This document shows positions 34,405-45,613 of a stretch of DNA of 64,000 nucleotides, one piece after another. The stretch comes from Ramazzottius varieornatus (lineage: Eukaryota > Tardigrada > Eutardigrada > Parachela > Ramazzottiidae), in assembly GCA_001949185.1 (NCBI GenBank), contig BDGG01000009.1, positions 1,839,874 through 1,903,873 on the forward strand, written 5' to 3'. The notes beneath the pieces are model-generated. The model had not been told where the DNA came from. It saw nothing but the letters and a program-made list of their open reading frames with translations, and did no database searches. The stretch's first letter is position 1, and each line of letters opens with the position of its first letter. The position numbers were made by a program, and so were the translations under genes.

Positions 34405-34600
34405 GGTTGATAAGGTCACTGACAGCATCACCGGCTTGTACATCAAGAATTCCAGGAATTCCATCGGATGTACACGGACAGCTTCACCAGCCTATAAACG
34501 AACCACTCCACTGGAGTGTAGATTACAAAAACCGCCGGTAAGTACAGCAGAAACATCGCTGGCGTGTACTTTATCAACATTGCCCGGATAGACAATTGCT
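34405..34600. repeat. CCGG-centred short tandem repeats, block 1, in the MULE
   Basis: Degenerate units like ATCACCGGCTTGTACATCAA recur with spacing near 24-30 bases between the transposase coding blocks. Confidence 0.5.
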
Positions 34601-35439
34601 CTAAACTTAATCGACTTACACTTTAGTTTTTGGTCGCCGTTCGTCGCTATCGGTCCTACATGGTACGGATCTGCCACGACGAAATTCTCAGAATTCGATC
34701 CATCTTCGTTCTGGTACTGACGAAAAACAACCCCTTCTTTCCTTCGCAGGTAGCTTTCGACGTCTTCTCCGTTTGTGTTCTTGTTGACCGTATTTCTGAT
34801 GGTCATGGCCTGCCGCATATCTTTCGGCCCATAATATGGGTTCACCCAGCGGTCGATTTCTGGTATGGTTGACGCAACTCGGAGAACGATGTCTCTAGGG
34901 CTCATGGGCTTGCCGCGTGCAACAGGTGACGCTAGCTGTAATAGCGCGGTTGGTGTAAGTTGTCCCAGGCGGGAATGGTGCGATCTTGCTTTCGTCGGAC
35001 CACACATACTGGATCACGAAGAAATTCTCGACTGGCTTGCTGCAGCCCTCTGACGCCACAATTGCAAGAAGACGTCGCTTGAAGCCATTGGGCTTCCCAT
35101 TAGGTCGACTGTACCAGTCCTTCTTCCTGAATAAGAACGGCGTCCGCTCGTCATCAAGCTTGCTACCACTACCAAACCGTTCATTCGATTCTCTCCAGCT
35201 GCCGTTCCCATCGTCAAGAATTAGTCCGTAGTTCCGTTCTCTTTGTTCGGGCCGGAAGGAAACGGCAAACCACGCTTGACCTTGGAAGCGCTTGGGTATT
35301 CTCTTATATTTGTACGCATCAAGGACTTCTGGGTTACATAGCCAGGCGTGAACCGACGCATCGCTTTCCACCGTTTGGAAACAACGATAAAGGTTATCTC
35401 TGCAAAAAAAATTTGATGTGAGTTAGATCTCACTACGTT

Positions 35440-35530
35440 GACAACTCTGCCGGCGTGCACACCAGTATCTTCATCGGCTCATACAACGGCATCTTCACCG
35501 GCTTTCACAGTAACAACTCTGCCGGCATGT
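35440..35530. repeat. CCGG-centred short tandem repeats, block 2, in the MULE
   Basis: Three to four units of the type AACTCTGCCGGCGTGCACACC occur just upstream of the main transposase coding block. Confidence 0.5.
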
Positions 35531-35984
35531 ATTGAAAAGAAGCAGCTTAACTTACATCTCATAGCATGGTCCCAGAGCGCTGTCCGCCACCGGAGCTCCT
35601 AAGGCAAGTCCAGCAAATGTAACCACTGGCTGAGACAATCGTTTTGGCTCATGGTTTGATACAGAAAACGACGTCTCCCTGCAACAAGGCAGGTGATCCA
35701 GTTGACGCTGGAATCATTTGTACGCTGCTGATAATCCCGGCTACTTACGGGGTAATGCACATGTGCACTGGCTCAGTAGTGTTGCTCCGCGTGGAGACGC
35801 CGGTGATGGCTGGTGCGTCATCGTCGTCGTCGTCGTCACTTTCCAACACATACACAACCGACCTGTCAGCATTCTTAACCGAAGAGTCCCCAAAGTTTGC
35901 AAAGTCTCTGAAATAACCAATCGATATATTGGTCGCAATAAATCTTGCATTGGTGTACTACATAGTGCAAACAAACCACACAAA

Positions 35985-36250
35985 CGCCGTACATATCGAC
36001 ATCTCAACCGGCGAGTGCAGGTGCAACGCAACCGGCGAGTACGGCATGTACACGGATTTTGCCGGCGTCAGGAGTAACATCGCTGCCGGCGTGTGGACTG
36101 CCGTCTCCACCGGCGCGTACAATGACAACTGAAACGATATGATACTGACTTCGCCGGCTTGAGCCGTGGCATCTCCTGCCGGCGTGTAAAATGATAACTT
36201 CGACGGCTTATACGAAGACAACTCCGCCGGAGTGAACATTTGCAACTCCA
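35985..36250. repeat. 24-bp tandem repeats, block 3, in the MULE
   Basis: About eleven degenerate 24-bp units, each with a CCGGCG-type core followed by GTAC or TAC, are visible. On the minus strand they stay open and read as an eight-residue repeat of the type TPAELSSY. This is the clearest of the three blocks. Confidence 0.65.
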
Positions 36251-37245
36251 ATGGTTTATAAGTGTTCTTGAAATACGTTGACAAGTCTGAAAACGCACTT
36301 CCCAACTCTAGAAGAAGTGCTCGGAATATTGGGATCGTCGTCGAGGATGTCGAAGTTCATGGTCAGTTCGTTCGAGTCGTCTTGGTTGTCCCATTCCGCG
36401 TCGAAAGCGGGTGTAGAACGATCGGGGAGGATACCTTGACTGATGTTCTCAGTTTTCAAGCGTTTGACACCCCCCCCCCTACAGCCACTGCTGTTGGGCG
36501 AACCAGATGGGAAGATACCATCGAACACTATCTCGTTTTCGTCATCCTCATCCAAAATATACGATGAGTTTTCCATGGCGAGGTGGCAGCGAAAGTCAAA
36601 ACAGATCCAGGAAGGAAAAGACGAGGAAGGCGGAAACAAGTGAAAACTGTTTTCTTGCGTTGCAAACTCAAGCAACTGGCTTGGTCGGGGCCGCTATTTC
36701 TGGCTACGGCGTTTCCGTATGCTGAGCGTACGTCGTTGTGAGGGGTACGAGTTACGGTGCGGTATTACGATTGGTTTTCCAAATTGTGGTGTAGTACGGT
36801 TACGAGTTTAGTGGTTGTCTGGATACGCTAAAGGTTACACTGAAAACATAATTCTCAAACCCCCGAAGACATTTTGACGGTAAAGTGCTGCGAAGGCAAA
36901 GCATAGCAAGCCCGTCCATCGCTGTTTTTGAACCGTTTTTGTGCTAAAGGAAGATCTACGTAAGTGACATAGTTATATGTTCTCCAACTTTCCTACATTC
37001 CGTCATCACCATCATTGTGAACTGTGGAGCACAACTGTCGGATACGGTAGAACTTGCATCCACCACATGCATCACCCCACACACGAACCCAGAGAGGATA
37101 ATCTGCAGGTGGATCCGTGAGCGATAAGACCTGTCTCTTTGTTGTTGCAGGCCCACCGTCGACGTATACACTTCCATGTGCTTTGCCATTTTTGTGTAGG
37201 TTCTGTAAAGTTAAGGCCACACGGCTGAACGGAGAATAGGTCCGC

Positions 37246-39313
37246 ATGGCTGCGAGACTGAATGCTTGGGACGAGTCGGCGACTTCCGGTGGTCCAGGCG
37301 GTGGCGCCTCTTTGGCATTCGACAGCACATCCGACACGGGTTTCCCCAGTCTTTCGTCCCGCAAAGTTGATGGCCATCTGCAGCAGCATGCTGCTGTTCC
37401 ATCGGCGAAGACTGAAGCAAAACCACTGAGCTATCGGGACGTGGCCAACAGCATGCCCTCGCCAGCTGTACGGCAGATGAGTGATCCGAAGGATGTCGCA
37501 GTGGCCAAAGATTTCCCCTTCTTGTCGCATACTCTAACTCGGCAGTACCTCAAGCAGCCAGGTTCGAAGCTGATGCTGGTCCTGCGAGGTGTTTCTGGCA
37601 GCGGCAAGTCTACTTTGGTCCATCAGATCAAGACCCTACGCAACGTCGGCATTCACGTCGAGGTTGCTTCCGCTGATTACTTCTTCGAGCAGAATGGCAC
37701 CTATAAGTTCGACAAGGAGCGCTTGGCAGAGGCCCATGAATTTTCGAAAAGAGAGGCTGAAAAGTTTTGTGCGGACCCTGAGGCGCATATTGTAGGTCAC
37801 AGTCACGGCCGGTCCAAAACCAGGCAAAATTTCCAGGTGGCTGTACTAACTTTTTCTCGATATCTATAGTTGTCTCAATTGTTGCAGGTGGTGATTGACA
37901 ACACGAACATCAAGTACTGGGAGTTTCAGCCTTACCTGCGCATGGCCCATCGCTATCAGCTGGCAACTCTGCTAGGTCAGTTCTCCCCATCGAAGCTTGG
38001 CGCGAGGTTGCCTTGTGTTTTGCCGCTTGCTTGTGAGCTAGTCGTGCATAAACCTTGACCAAATCATCACCGGAAGCAATTTCATTGTGGCTTTGGGCCT
38101 TTTTAGTTGAGCCAAGAACAGCGTGGCGCTACGATGCGGACGAGCTGGCCAGACGGACCACTCACGGCGTGGAGCGCGACGTCCTCGTGGAGAAAGTGAG
38201 AGTGCTGCGTGGTAGTTTCGTCTTTCCCGCCTACTATGGATGGATCTTGTCTGCAAGAGACTCGGGTTTGCTGCGTCAGCTCGCAGCCAAGTACGCTATA
38301 GCCATGTTGCAGATCGACGATCTGCATCAGGTGGTTGACTTTGACCACGACCTCCTGGTCAACAACTTAATTCGTCGGTCCATCCATGACTTGCTACACT
38401 TAGGCCAGGGCGAAGACCTCTTCCACCTGACTGCCTTCTACACGGCTTTCGGCAAGAAACTCGGTGGGTGAAGCCATCAATAATAGTCAGAAGAACTTGA
38501 ACAAACCATGCAAGATCAAACTTCCATGAAACATTGTCTTTTAAGATTGTATTTTTCAGGGGTTCCCGAGTACGAAAGGTCAGATATCGTACAAGAAAAC
38601 CTGGGCAAATGTCATTTGCTCAAAATTTTAGGCTTACTCATCACGAAGCAGACCATATCTTTCCGAGTTGAGCTTAGCGCCGAGCAACTTCAACTGTGGA
38701 ACCAGGAAGAGACTTCTCACCCTACTGTCGCTCGTGGTTCTCGTGCTCATATCACGGTTGCAACTGCTAAAGGAATAGCAGCTAAGGTCGCTGGCCACGA
38801 CATGCTCGATTTGCGTAAGTGGCAAAACAGACTGCTCAAAGACGACGTCGCCAAAGGACTTCACCCAAATCGATATCCCAAGTGGCGCACATCTTCATTG
38901 CTTTGGGCCGGGAGGTTGCGCTACTTGGCATGCCGATCTAGAAGAAACCATTTGCTGGCGTCCCAATCAGTCTTGCGGTTCCTGGATGGAACTGTAGAGT
39001 ATGCAAAACAGGTTTTTTAGATGAACAGGAGCTGCACGGACGACCGGAACACGAGACGGCCATCTCTGCGGGTCGCGTTTTCAGATACGGTCCAGACTTC
39101 TGGTACCTCGAGCTGGAAAAGTCCAACCTCATTCCTTCCTTGTTCGCGCCTTTCTACACGCGAGGAGGGCATCCAGACAATCATGGCTCACCCGCAGCGC
39201 AGACGACAGACTACAGGTTGGAAGAAAGACCAGAACTGTCGTCTGATCAAGAAAGGGTGAAACCGGTATCCACCGAGAGCAAGTCAGAAGCCGGTCAACA
39301 AGACCAAGTATGA
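37246..39313 (+). CDS. CNP: 2',3'-cyclic-nucleotide 3'-phosphodiesterase with polynucleotide-kinase-like P-loop domain
   Basis: CNP hydrolyses 2',3'-cyclic nucleotides to 2'-nucleotides and in vertebrates is membrane- and RNA-associated. Five exons (37246-37791, 37888-37975, 38107-38463, 38560-38814, 39021-39313) give 512 residues. After a low-complexity N-terminus of about 115 residues comes the kinase-like domain. It has Walker A GVSGSGKST, the DNTN segment (VVIDNTNIKYWE) and VEPRTAWRYDADEL. The 2H phosphoesterase domain follows, with both HxT motifs: HLTAFYTAFGKKLG and SRAHITVATAKG. Spacing matches vertebrate CNP, so catalysis is plausible. There is no C-terminal CaaX box; the protein ends QQDQV. 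Intron 4 carries the palindrome. The MULE inserted about 330 bases upstream of the start codon. Confidence 0.87.
38875..38937. repeat. Intronic palindrome copy, CNP intron 4
   Basis: The arms are CCAAGTGGCGCACA and GTTGCGCTACTTGG. Confidence 0.75.
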
Positions 39314-40140
39314 GTACTCGCGCCAAGGAAAGAATACTCTTTTGTTGCTGCGGACCAGTGCCGCTTTCGCATTATCGAATGTACGATAGGCTAGTTGTTC
39401 GTTGGCTGTGCCTTCCTTCTTCACCGTGATTACGTTCAGGCTCAGCATTTTGTACAAAGTCTTCAATTACGACTGATGAAAGTGAGATTGCAGTCAGGCT
39501 GTACTGAGCACGTCGTAGTCGTAGTCAGTCTGAATTGGGTAGCTTCTTAAGCGTCGTAACACTGAGCGCGGTCCCAGACGTCACAGCGATATCCTTGAGG
39601 GAATCTGCTTCCACAGTACTGACGCACGGCGCACGCTCGAGCCACGCGGATAAAACCGCCAAAACCTCTCCTTGGAAGGGATGAAGTCGGTGACCAAGTC
39701 CGGCTGCGCGGGCACGCCTTTCCTCTTCCCGTGAACAATGCTAACGTCCATCCGATTTTCGACGATAATGGCATTTCGTGAACAGTCAGGAAGACAACCA
39801 AGCGCCACACTGATTTCAAAGGCCAAATCTTGATGACGTTTATCACGCCGATGCGGCACAACAAAGGACCTGAAAGGTAAGTCATTTATCCAGTTATCAA
39901 AACTTTACAGCACAGAAAGTACTGCCATGGATTTTTTTTTTAAAGCGTAAAGATTGATCTACGGTTATCGAGCCAACACTGAGTAAAACGAGAACATGGA
40001 CTATGATTATGATCTCAACCGAGTACGCGAGAAAATGAATCTGAAAGCCCAAACTTGGCGAAGCAACCTGTTCATCGAGCGGCATCATTGTCGGCCTGAA
40101 GACAATTTTTGGCCTTATGTCCGAGCTTGGAAAGAAAAGC
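39314..40140. other. CNP/TXNDC15 tail-to-tail gap
   Basis: Both 3' UTRs lie here. A 92-codon minus-strand open frame (39581-39859) and an overlapping 112-codon frame are unrecognised and have no splice-consistent partners, so I do not call a gene. Confidence 0.4.
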
Positions 40141-41729
40141 TTAAAGTGCCGCGCCCATTACAACATCGTGCCCCGGCGGAAGTGGAGCGATCTGCACAGG
40201 GCGATCCCTCAAGCCATTCTGTTCCACACTGCGTTTGATCAGATCCAGCAGGTAGCTCTTCCAGAAGTACAAAATGAAGGAGCCCAGGACAATGCAGTAG
40301 GCTATCATGTACAAGGCGTCGCTGTGCTTCCGCAACCGGAAGTGGCTGACGATGCCGCTGTCCAAGTCCGTCAAGTTCAACCTTTCCGGAATGTACTTGA
40401 CATCTAAACCATCGACAAAAAAGTCACTTAGCTGTCCTTACATATCGACACGGAAAATGATGTGCATGGAGCTCGTACCGGTATAAGCCATGATGAAAGC
40501 GCGAATAGTGTCACGAGCATCCGGATAAGGAATCGTCCATCCAGTTATGAACTTCTTCTCATGGAAAAGCACAACCACTGGCACGCCCATTATTCCGTAA
40601 TGTCCCGCCACCCTGAAAAAACCCGAAAGAGAGTCAGGCTTTGCACGACTGGGAGCCCGGCAAACAGAGCTTTGACAGTGCTCTCAAATGAGGATTGAGC
40701 CATAAATGGATTTCTATAAATTACCCCGGAGATTTGTCAGTGTTGACGGCCACGAAACGGAGAATGGGGAAGTACACTGCTGCCGCCTGCATGAAGGGGG
40801 CAGCTCGTCGGCTATAAGGACACGATGGAGAAAAGAAAAAGACGACCGTGCAGGTCTTCGTTTCGGTCGTGTTGGCCAGCTGGCTCTGCAAGGTACTGCC
40901 ATCGATGACCGTCAACTGCGGTTCGCCACTATGCTCGTAGGGCATGCAGGAAACCGAGGTCTTGTTCGATCGATACAGGTACAGGATAGTCCGCTGTTCC
41001 CACCCTACAAATTGTCACAGATGGGAAATTAAAGGAGAATAGAAGAAAATCTTCTTGCCAAGTGGCGCACGCTTCTATTGTTATTGGCTTGAAACGTGCG
41101 CCACGCGGGGAAACGATCTGGTCAAGCTTGTTTGCGGAGCTCCCAGAAAAATACGCAGTTTCTATTTTCCTCGTACAAGAGTTTTACCGGCAGAGAAGTC
41201 TAGGTCAGTCTGGTTTTCTGCGAAGGCCGACAGCGGGCATGTTTGATAGGAACGAAGTCCGACTATCTTGAGAAAGCGGTCAACGCTCGAGAGGCCCAAG
41301 TTCTTTCTTGGGAAGAACGATCGAGCCCATTCCATGAAGTGATGTCCGCCATCATCTGCTTCTTGCTCTTTGGCTCCCTTGGCCAACTTCAGTATCCAGC
41401 CTTGATACTGCAGGGTTTCGTTGAGACTGGAGTTCAGGTTGTGTCTTGTTAACTGCACCACATCGTCCGGAACGAAGAATGTGGCATCCTCATCGTCCGC
41501 GCTTTTGATCAGCGATTCGTTCCTCGGCGAACGATGCAGTAGATCTCTGCTTCCTTCGACAAAGTCTTCCAACTTGTGAAGATGGTCTCGTTGTCCGAGA
41601 AGGAAGCCTACAAGCAAAATACCATTTTAGGCCGCGGAATGATTTCGGGGACACCAATCTCCGCTAGCTCGGAATGTTGTACTTACTAGCTTGTATCAGC
41701 ACCGTCAGCGAAAGTATCATCCAGTCCAT
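40141..41729 (-). CDS. TXNDC15: Thioredoxin domain-containing protein 15-like membrane protein
   Basis: TXNDC15 is a single-pass ER and ciliary protein with an atypical thioredoxin fold, linked in vertebrates to ciliogenesis. Five exons (41729-41687, 41607-41188, 41004-40725, 40612-40479, 40403-40141) give 379 residues, close to human (360). Exon 1 encodes a signal peptide (MDWMILSLTVLIQA). The thioredoxin domain reads TVVFFFSPSCPYSRRAAPF, with CPYS in place of CxxC, then GIMGVPVVVLF with the cis-Pro. A C-terminal membrane helix follows (ALYMIAYCIVLGSFILYFW). The single active-site Cys (CxxS) is also the family pattern, so reductase activity is unlikely. The donor of exon 4 was chosen at 40478 because the alternative leaves a 15-base intron. 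Intron 2 carries the palindrome. The gene is divergent from SDHD. Confidence 0.8.
41056..41148. repeat. Intronic palindrome copy, TXNDC15 intron 2
   Basis: The arms are CCAAGTGGCGCACGC and ACGTGCGCCACGCGG. GAAACGATCTGG and GTTTGCGGAGCTCCC follow. Confidence 0.75.
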
Positions 41730-42441
41730 AGTACGCCACTGGATAACCACATGTCCAAAACGAACTCATACATGGAAGGTACCAAACTGGGAGTGGGGAT
41801 TTCAGAGAACTTCTGCGAAGTGCGAAGTGCGAACTGCGAACTCACTGAGTGTTATTTTAATCATTATAATGGGAAATCGATTTTGATAATTAAAATCGTT
41901 TTAATTGTGCGGGTTGGTTCTCGCTTGATTGATTGATCCACACAAAAAATTTTAATTTTTATTTTAATGATTGAAATTCGTCAGCGATAATTGATTTTAC
42001 TCACAGTCAGCTGATCACGTACACTTAACATTAGCACGTGACTGTTAATAATTTTAATTGCATAGTAAAAAAACAATCAGATTTTTGATATTCGGCTGGG
42101 TGAATCATTCGTCCATCGCAGTTCCCATCCCAAGTTGTGTTCCTACCGTGGAGTATGAGATTGACATGGGCTGTGCCACCTGAGCTTTGAAGGACTGACT
42201 TAGGACTGAATTTGGACTGACTATCAAGTGATTCGGCTGTAACTGATCGGGAGCATCGATACCACCAGGACAGCAGTATGCTTCCTTTCACCTTACGACG
42301 TAAGTTTGCTGTTTCTGTTTCGTTCGTCAGTCTCGACCGCACGACTATAACCTCCTACAGCACTGATGCTTCACCTTGATAGAGCTCGCACATAGAGGAG
42401 CAACGCAGGGATGGCGCTGCATACGGCACGACTCCGGACGA
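41730..42441. promoter_or_regulatory. TXNDC15/SDHD divergent promoter region
   Basis: The 712 bases include a very AT-rich part (41845-42075), a CACGTGAC E-box at 42035-42042 and GTGAATCATTCGTCCATCGC ending at 42119. The latter resembles motifs upstream of eIF3a and CLYBL. No exon is seen beyond the two start exons. Confidence 0.45.
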
Positions 42442-43158
42442 ATGATATTACCAAATACCATTCGTCCAGTTATCGTCGCTCACAGGAGCGCGGCTGGAGG
42501 TAAGTACGACTCCTGGCATTCTCGTCACTTTCAAGTATCCTGATCTGCCTTGGCTTGTGATTGTCGCAGGTCCACTTACAGCAACGCAGTCGTCCCCCAC
42601 CAGCCACGGCAGTCAGGTGCACCATGACCACGTTAATCACTGGAAGATGGACAGACTCGTCGACATTTCCCTCCTACCTATTGTGCCCTGGGCCTTCTTG
42701 ACAGACAGTGTCTTAGCAAACTACTTGCTGATCTTGACCGTTGGAGCACATACGCATTGGTAAGAAAGCTATCGTCATGGCTGCCTGACAGTTACTGTAT
42801 GGGAGCTCGGCATACAAGCTCGACAAGATTGTTATCCCAAGCGGCGCACGTTGCCAGTGATATCAGCTGGAAGCCTACGCCACTCGGTTGAACAATCCAG
42901 TCACATTTGTTGGCCGAGCTTTCACATACTGCGCTTTGGAAGGGAGCGGAGCTTATCAAGATGGTGATGTGATGTTTTAGGGGTATGGAGTCGGTGGTGG
43001 TGGATTACATGCGTCCTCGTGTGGTGGGAAAGTTTGGATACTACGCGTCGTTGGCGACTATGTACGTCCTCTCGTTTGCTACCTTCGCCGGTCTCTTATA
43101 TTTGAACTACTCGCAAATGCCACCGACCAAGGCCATCAAGAAGCTGTGGTCCCTTTAA
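42442..43158 (+). CDS. SDHD: Succinate dehydrogenase cytochrome b small subunit
   Basis: This is the membrane anchor of respiratory complex II in the inner mitochondrial membrane, binding heme b and ubiquinone. Three exons (42442-42499, 42570-42759, 42981-43158) give 141 residues. The start at 42442 is the ATG whose phase joins exon 2 in frame. It yields a basic, Ala-rich leader (MILPNTIRPVIVAHRSAAG). Three membrane helices are visible. The family block HTHWGMESVVVDY contains the heme-ligand His region and the quinone-site Tyr, and the C-terminus KKLWSL mirrors the vertebrate KLWKL-type ending. An upstream ATG at 42411 is out of frame with exon 2. Intron 2 carries the palindrome. Confidence 0.9.
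42800..42922. repeat. Intronic palindrome copy, SDHD intron 2
   Basis: Outer GGGAGCTCGGCATAC and TTGGCCGAGCT enclose inner CCAAGCGGCGCACG and CTACGCCACTCGG. Both ends of the family consensus are visible here. Confidence 0.8.
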
Positions 43159-43447
43159 GTTTCAACTGAGGGGTTATTTTATTGTGGGAAATTTAACACT
43201 TAGAAGCCACACGATGCGCTGGGCGAGTACCGTACACAGATTTTATTGCTGGTCAGAGTTTTGAGCATATCCTTCATGGCGGCATACTAGCAAGTATCAA
43301 TGTATCGTAAGTGTTGTTTCAATCCGAACACTTTACAGTTTACGGTCGCATGGCTCGCTGTTTAGCAGGTATTTAGACGAAGCACAGTGACAGCATGTTC
43401 TGTCGACTGAATGCTCTGTTGTATCGCGTTGTTGCTGGACTGAATCC

Positions 43448-44894
43448 TTATTCGACGAGGTTGGCGTAGATAGGCGGAAACGGGAGCTCTTTAGTGGGTT
43501 GCAGCCTGTAGAAAGGAACAAGTGGTTGTTGGCTTGACCAACACAGATTATGACGCAATTAGGAAGGCATAATGGAAAAGGAGAGGGAACGCCAGGAGCC
43601 GCAAGGATTTTCTTACCAGTTTTCCGGGCTGTATACGGCATTAGAAAAGTCCACTAGGTGGAAGGTATAGGCGTGGCGCGACTTGGCAGAGCTGTTCTTT
43701 TCGCTGCGGTGGATAACGTTGCCGTGGATGAGGACGAGTGATCCCTTGGTGACGGGAGCGGCCTTGAAATCACTCATCGGAACATTGAGCTCTTCTCCCC
43801 TCATGACGGTCGGATTGCCACCGACGGGGTCCGAATTTCGTACGAAGCGGTTTATTGGCTGGCCTTCAACAAAACAGAGGTCTGTGCTCTGTGCTCTGTG
43901 CAGCGTCGTAAAGTTCGCCATATAGGGGAGGCCAACCAACGAAACTTACAAGGCTGCTGTGTTAAGTGGCGCACACTCCTGGCGAATAACAATGGAAATG
44001 TGCGTTACTTGAGATATCGATCTGCTGCCTTACGTTTTTCGACCTCCCGTATACATAGACACTTACGATTCTGAGATCCCGGAACAAAGTACAGGCAGCC
44101 GTTTTCCTCGCTAGCATCCTCCAGCGCGAACCAGAACCCGAGCAAAGAGGAAGTGGGTTGGACGTAAAGAAATGTAGAGTCCTGATGGGTGTTCACTTTC
44201 TGCCCAATACCTACGGTAATATGAAAATACTGTAGTCAACGAGCAAGTCGGCAGTGGAATGTGAGCCTCCCTGTAATACCTGGGTTCTTGAAGATGTACA
44301 TGCTTTGAACCAGACGAGGGTCTTCAAGACCCAACGTACGGCAAACTTTGGCCACCTTCTGGCTAAAGGTGACCTTCTTGAAAGCCGGATCAATCCATGC
44401 GAGGGCGTGGCCTGCCAAATACCACAGTGGAAACTCATCACCATTTTCAAGTACTTATATTTGTTCTTTATAATAATTGAGCATCTTTTTCCCTGTTCAT
44501 GAACGATCTTCGATAAATTGAGCAGAGCATGATTGCCTATTTTGTTGACGGATATATCTTTTGGAACGAGCAATTTGCCCGTTTCGTCGACGGCGTCTGG
44601 CTCGAAGAAGAACCTAATTTTGTCTCCACTTGTCAGGAAATAATCGTCACGGCTTTTCGTGGCTTTCTCGCCGACGTGAAAGACGTGGGAGCTGTGCTCT
44701 TCAGGGTTCATCTCTTCCATTATCCGACCACATGCCGCTTTCAACGTCTGACACTCCTCTTCCGTCAAAAAGCTGGAAATAACAGCGTATCCGTCGCGGT
44801 TGAACTAGAAAAGATTCGCACACATTGACCAGTGACAGCTCGATCTTTTAGCAGGGGTCCTTACCGTTTCCAAGAGGCTTTTCGACGATTCCAT
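43448..44894 (-). CDS. PHYHD1: Phytanoyl-CoA dioxygenase domain-containing protein 1
   Basis: PHYHD1 is an Fe(II)/2-oxoglutarate-dependent oxygenase whose physiological substrate is not settled. Six exons (44894-44865, 44804-44537, 44411-44280, 44210-44067, 43893-43617, 43505-43448) give 302 residues, against 291 in human. Landmarks are [39 protein letters not shown], the iron-binding HxD in [10 protein letters not shown], the distal His in [12 protein letters not shown], and the 2-oxoglutarate-side Arg in [12 protein letters not shown]. All expected catalytic residues are present. Intron 2 appears to start with GC rather than GT (AG|GCAATC); no GT donor keeps the conserved reading. The acceptor of exon 5 is approximate. 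Intron 4 carries the palindrome. Confidence 0.9.
43960..44018. repeat. Intronic palindrome copy, PHYHD1 intron 4
   Basis: The arms are TAAGTGGCGCACAC and ATGTGCGTTACTTG. Confidence 0.75.
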
Positions 44895-45613
44895 CCTTGT
44901 TTCACAAGGCGGAATAGGTGTCTGCAAATCCAGCAAAGACTTCCCAACTATTGGTGAACGTCGACCGCTGCGAATCTTGATCGAACCGTTAGTTTCAAGA
45001 ATTCGGTGCAAATTAACCAACGAGCAGAGCCAGGCTAAAACCTGTTATATATATCGCTATAGGAAGATCTATTTGCCTATATATCTATACGGGGCGTTGC
45101 TGACCAGGAATTAAGTTAGATTTATCGTACACAGCTTCACTTTCTTTTCCTTATCGACGTTGATTGTTATCGCGTACATATCAGAGCGTAATCAGAGAAA
45201 CCCACTTCAGTCCACGTACTTTGTTCGTCAGACAAATACGTCCTTTCTCAAGGCGTGGAAGAATGTCGTTCTATTTCATTGTACACTTACTGACAAGGAT
45301 GTACCAAGTCTCCCAGTGTAAAACGGTCAAGTGAACGCTGGACATTGGGAAAGCCACCAAGACCTGACAAAGCAGACGAGTCATGCGTTCGCAGCGTCAT
45401 CTTAGCGTCTGTGACGGTAAGACACATCTGACCATACTCATCAAAAAACGACCATAAAAAAGGACTGAAAGGAACGCTTAGGACTAGTTTTGTGAAATTT
45501 GTCCAGTGTCGACAAAGATGTCGCCGTTTTGAGAAAGAAAGAGAAAAGTGGCTGGAACAGACTTGTAGCAGAGTAGCGACCATGAAGGGGTAGCGGAGCA
45601 CTGCTTCCACATT
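44895..45613. other. PHYHD1 5' flank and SSRP1 3' flank
   Basis: A TATATATA tract lies at about 45047-45087. A 107-codon minus-strand frame (45287-45610) has no family resemblance and most likely lies in the SSRP1 3' UTR. No palindrome of the intronic type occurs here. Confidence 0.4.

Larger units (their letters stand above)
32841..36577 (-). pseudogene. MULE transposase gene with SWIM zinc finger, decayed
   Basis: The gene probably starts at the ATG at 36577 with an acidic exon, followed by small exons near 35905-35753 and 35663-35566. The larger coding blocks (35402-32841) fall in several frames. The MULE core shows DLTFQLCNMYLVVIVIQ with the first Asp. It continues with the second Asp in FITDGERALYNAFREAFPRH and its typical LCVLHIRDGIKRYFL. 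The C-terminus carries a SWIM finger (CGCLQF, then ACKHI). Changes of frame near 34965, 34140, 33965 and 33865 cannot be explained by splice sites that I can see, so the gene is likely dead. The first-exon and intron assignments are tentative. Confidence 0.75.
31771..36912. mobile_element. Full-length Mutator-like element (MULE), 5,142 bp, with 9-bp target duplication
   Basis: About 60 bases starting GGCTTGCTATGCTTTGCC at 31771 return inverted at the right end, finishing ...GCAAGCC at 36912, with only a few mismatches. CGTCCATCG stands at 31762-31770 and again at 36913-36921, a 9-bp duplication typical of Mutator transposition. Inside lie a minus-strand transposase gene, a plus-strand frame with a chromo-barrel-like segment, and blocks of short tandem repeats. 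The common intronic palindrome is absent from it. Confidence 0.93.

Noticed and set aside
39581-39859. Independent minus-strand gene between CNP and TXNDC15
   Set aside because: Two overlapping frames are open by similar lengths, neither resembles a known family, and no splice-consistent exons flank them.
40404-40478. TXNDC15 coding continuing to FRVDM with a 15-base intron
   Set aside because: A 15-base spliceosomal intron is implausible. The GTACGA donor at 40478 gives a normal intron of 75 bases and keeps the frame.
45287-45610. 107-codon minus-strand frame past the SSRP1 stop
   Set aside because: It lies beyond the last SSRP1 exon, has no family resemblance and probably falls in the 3' UTR.
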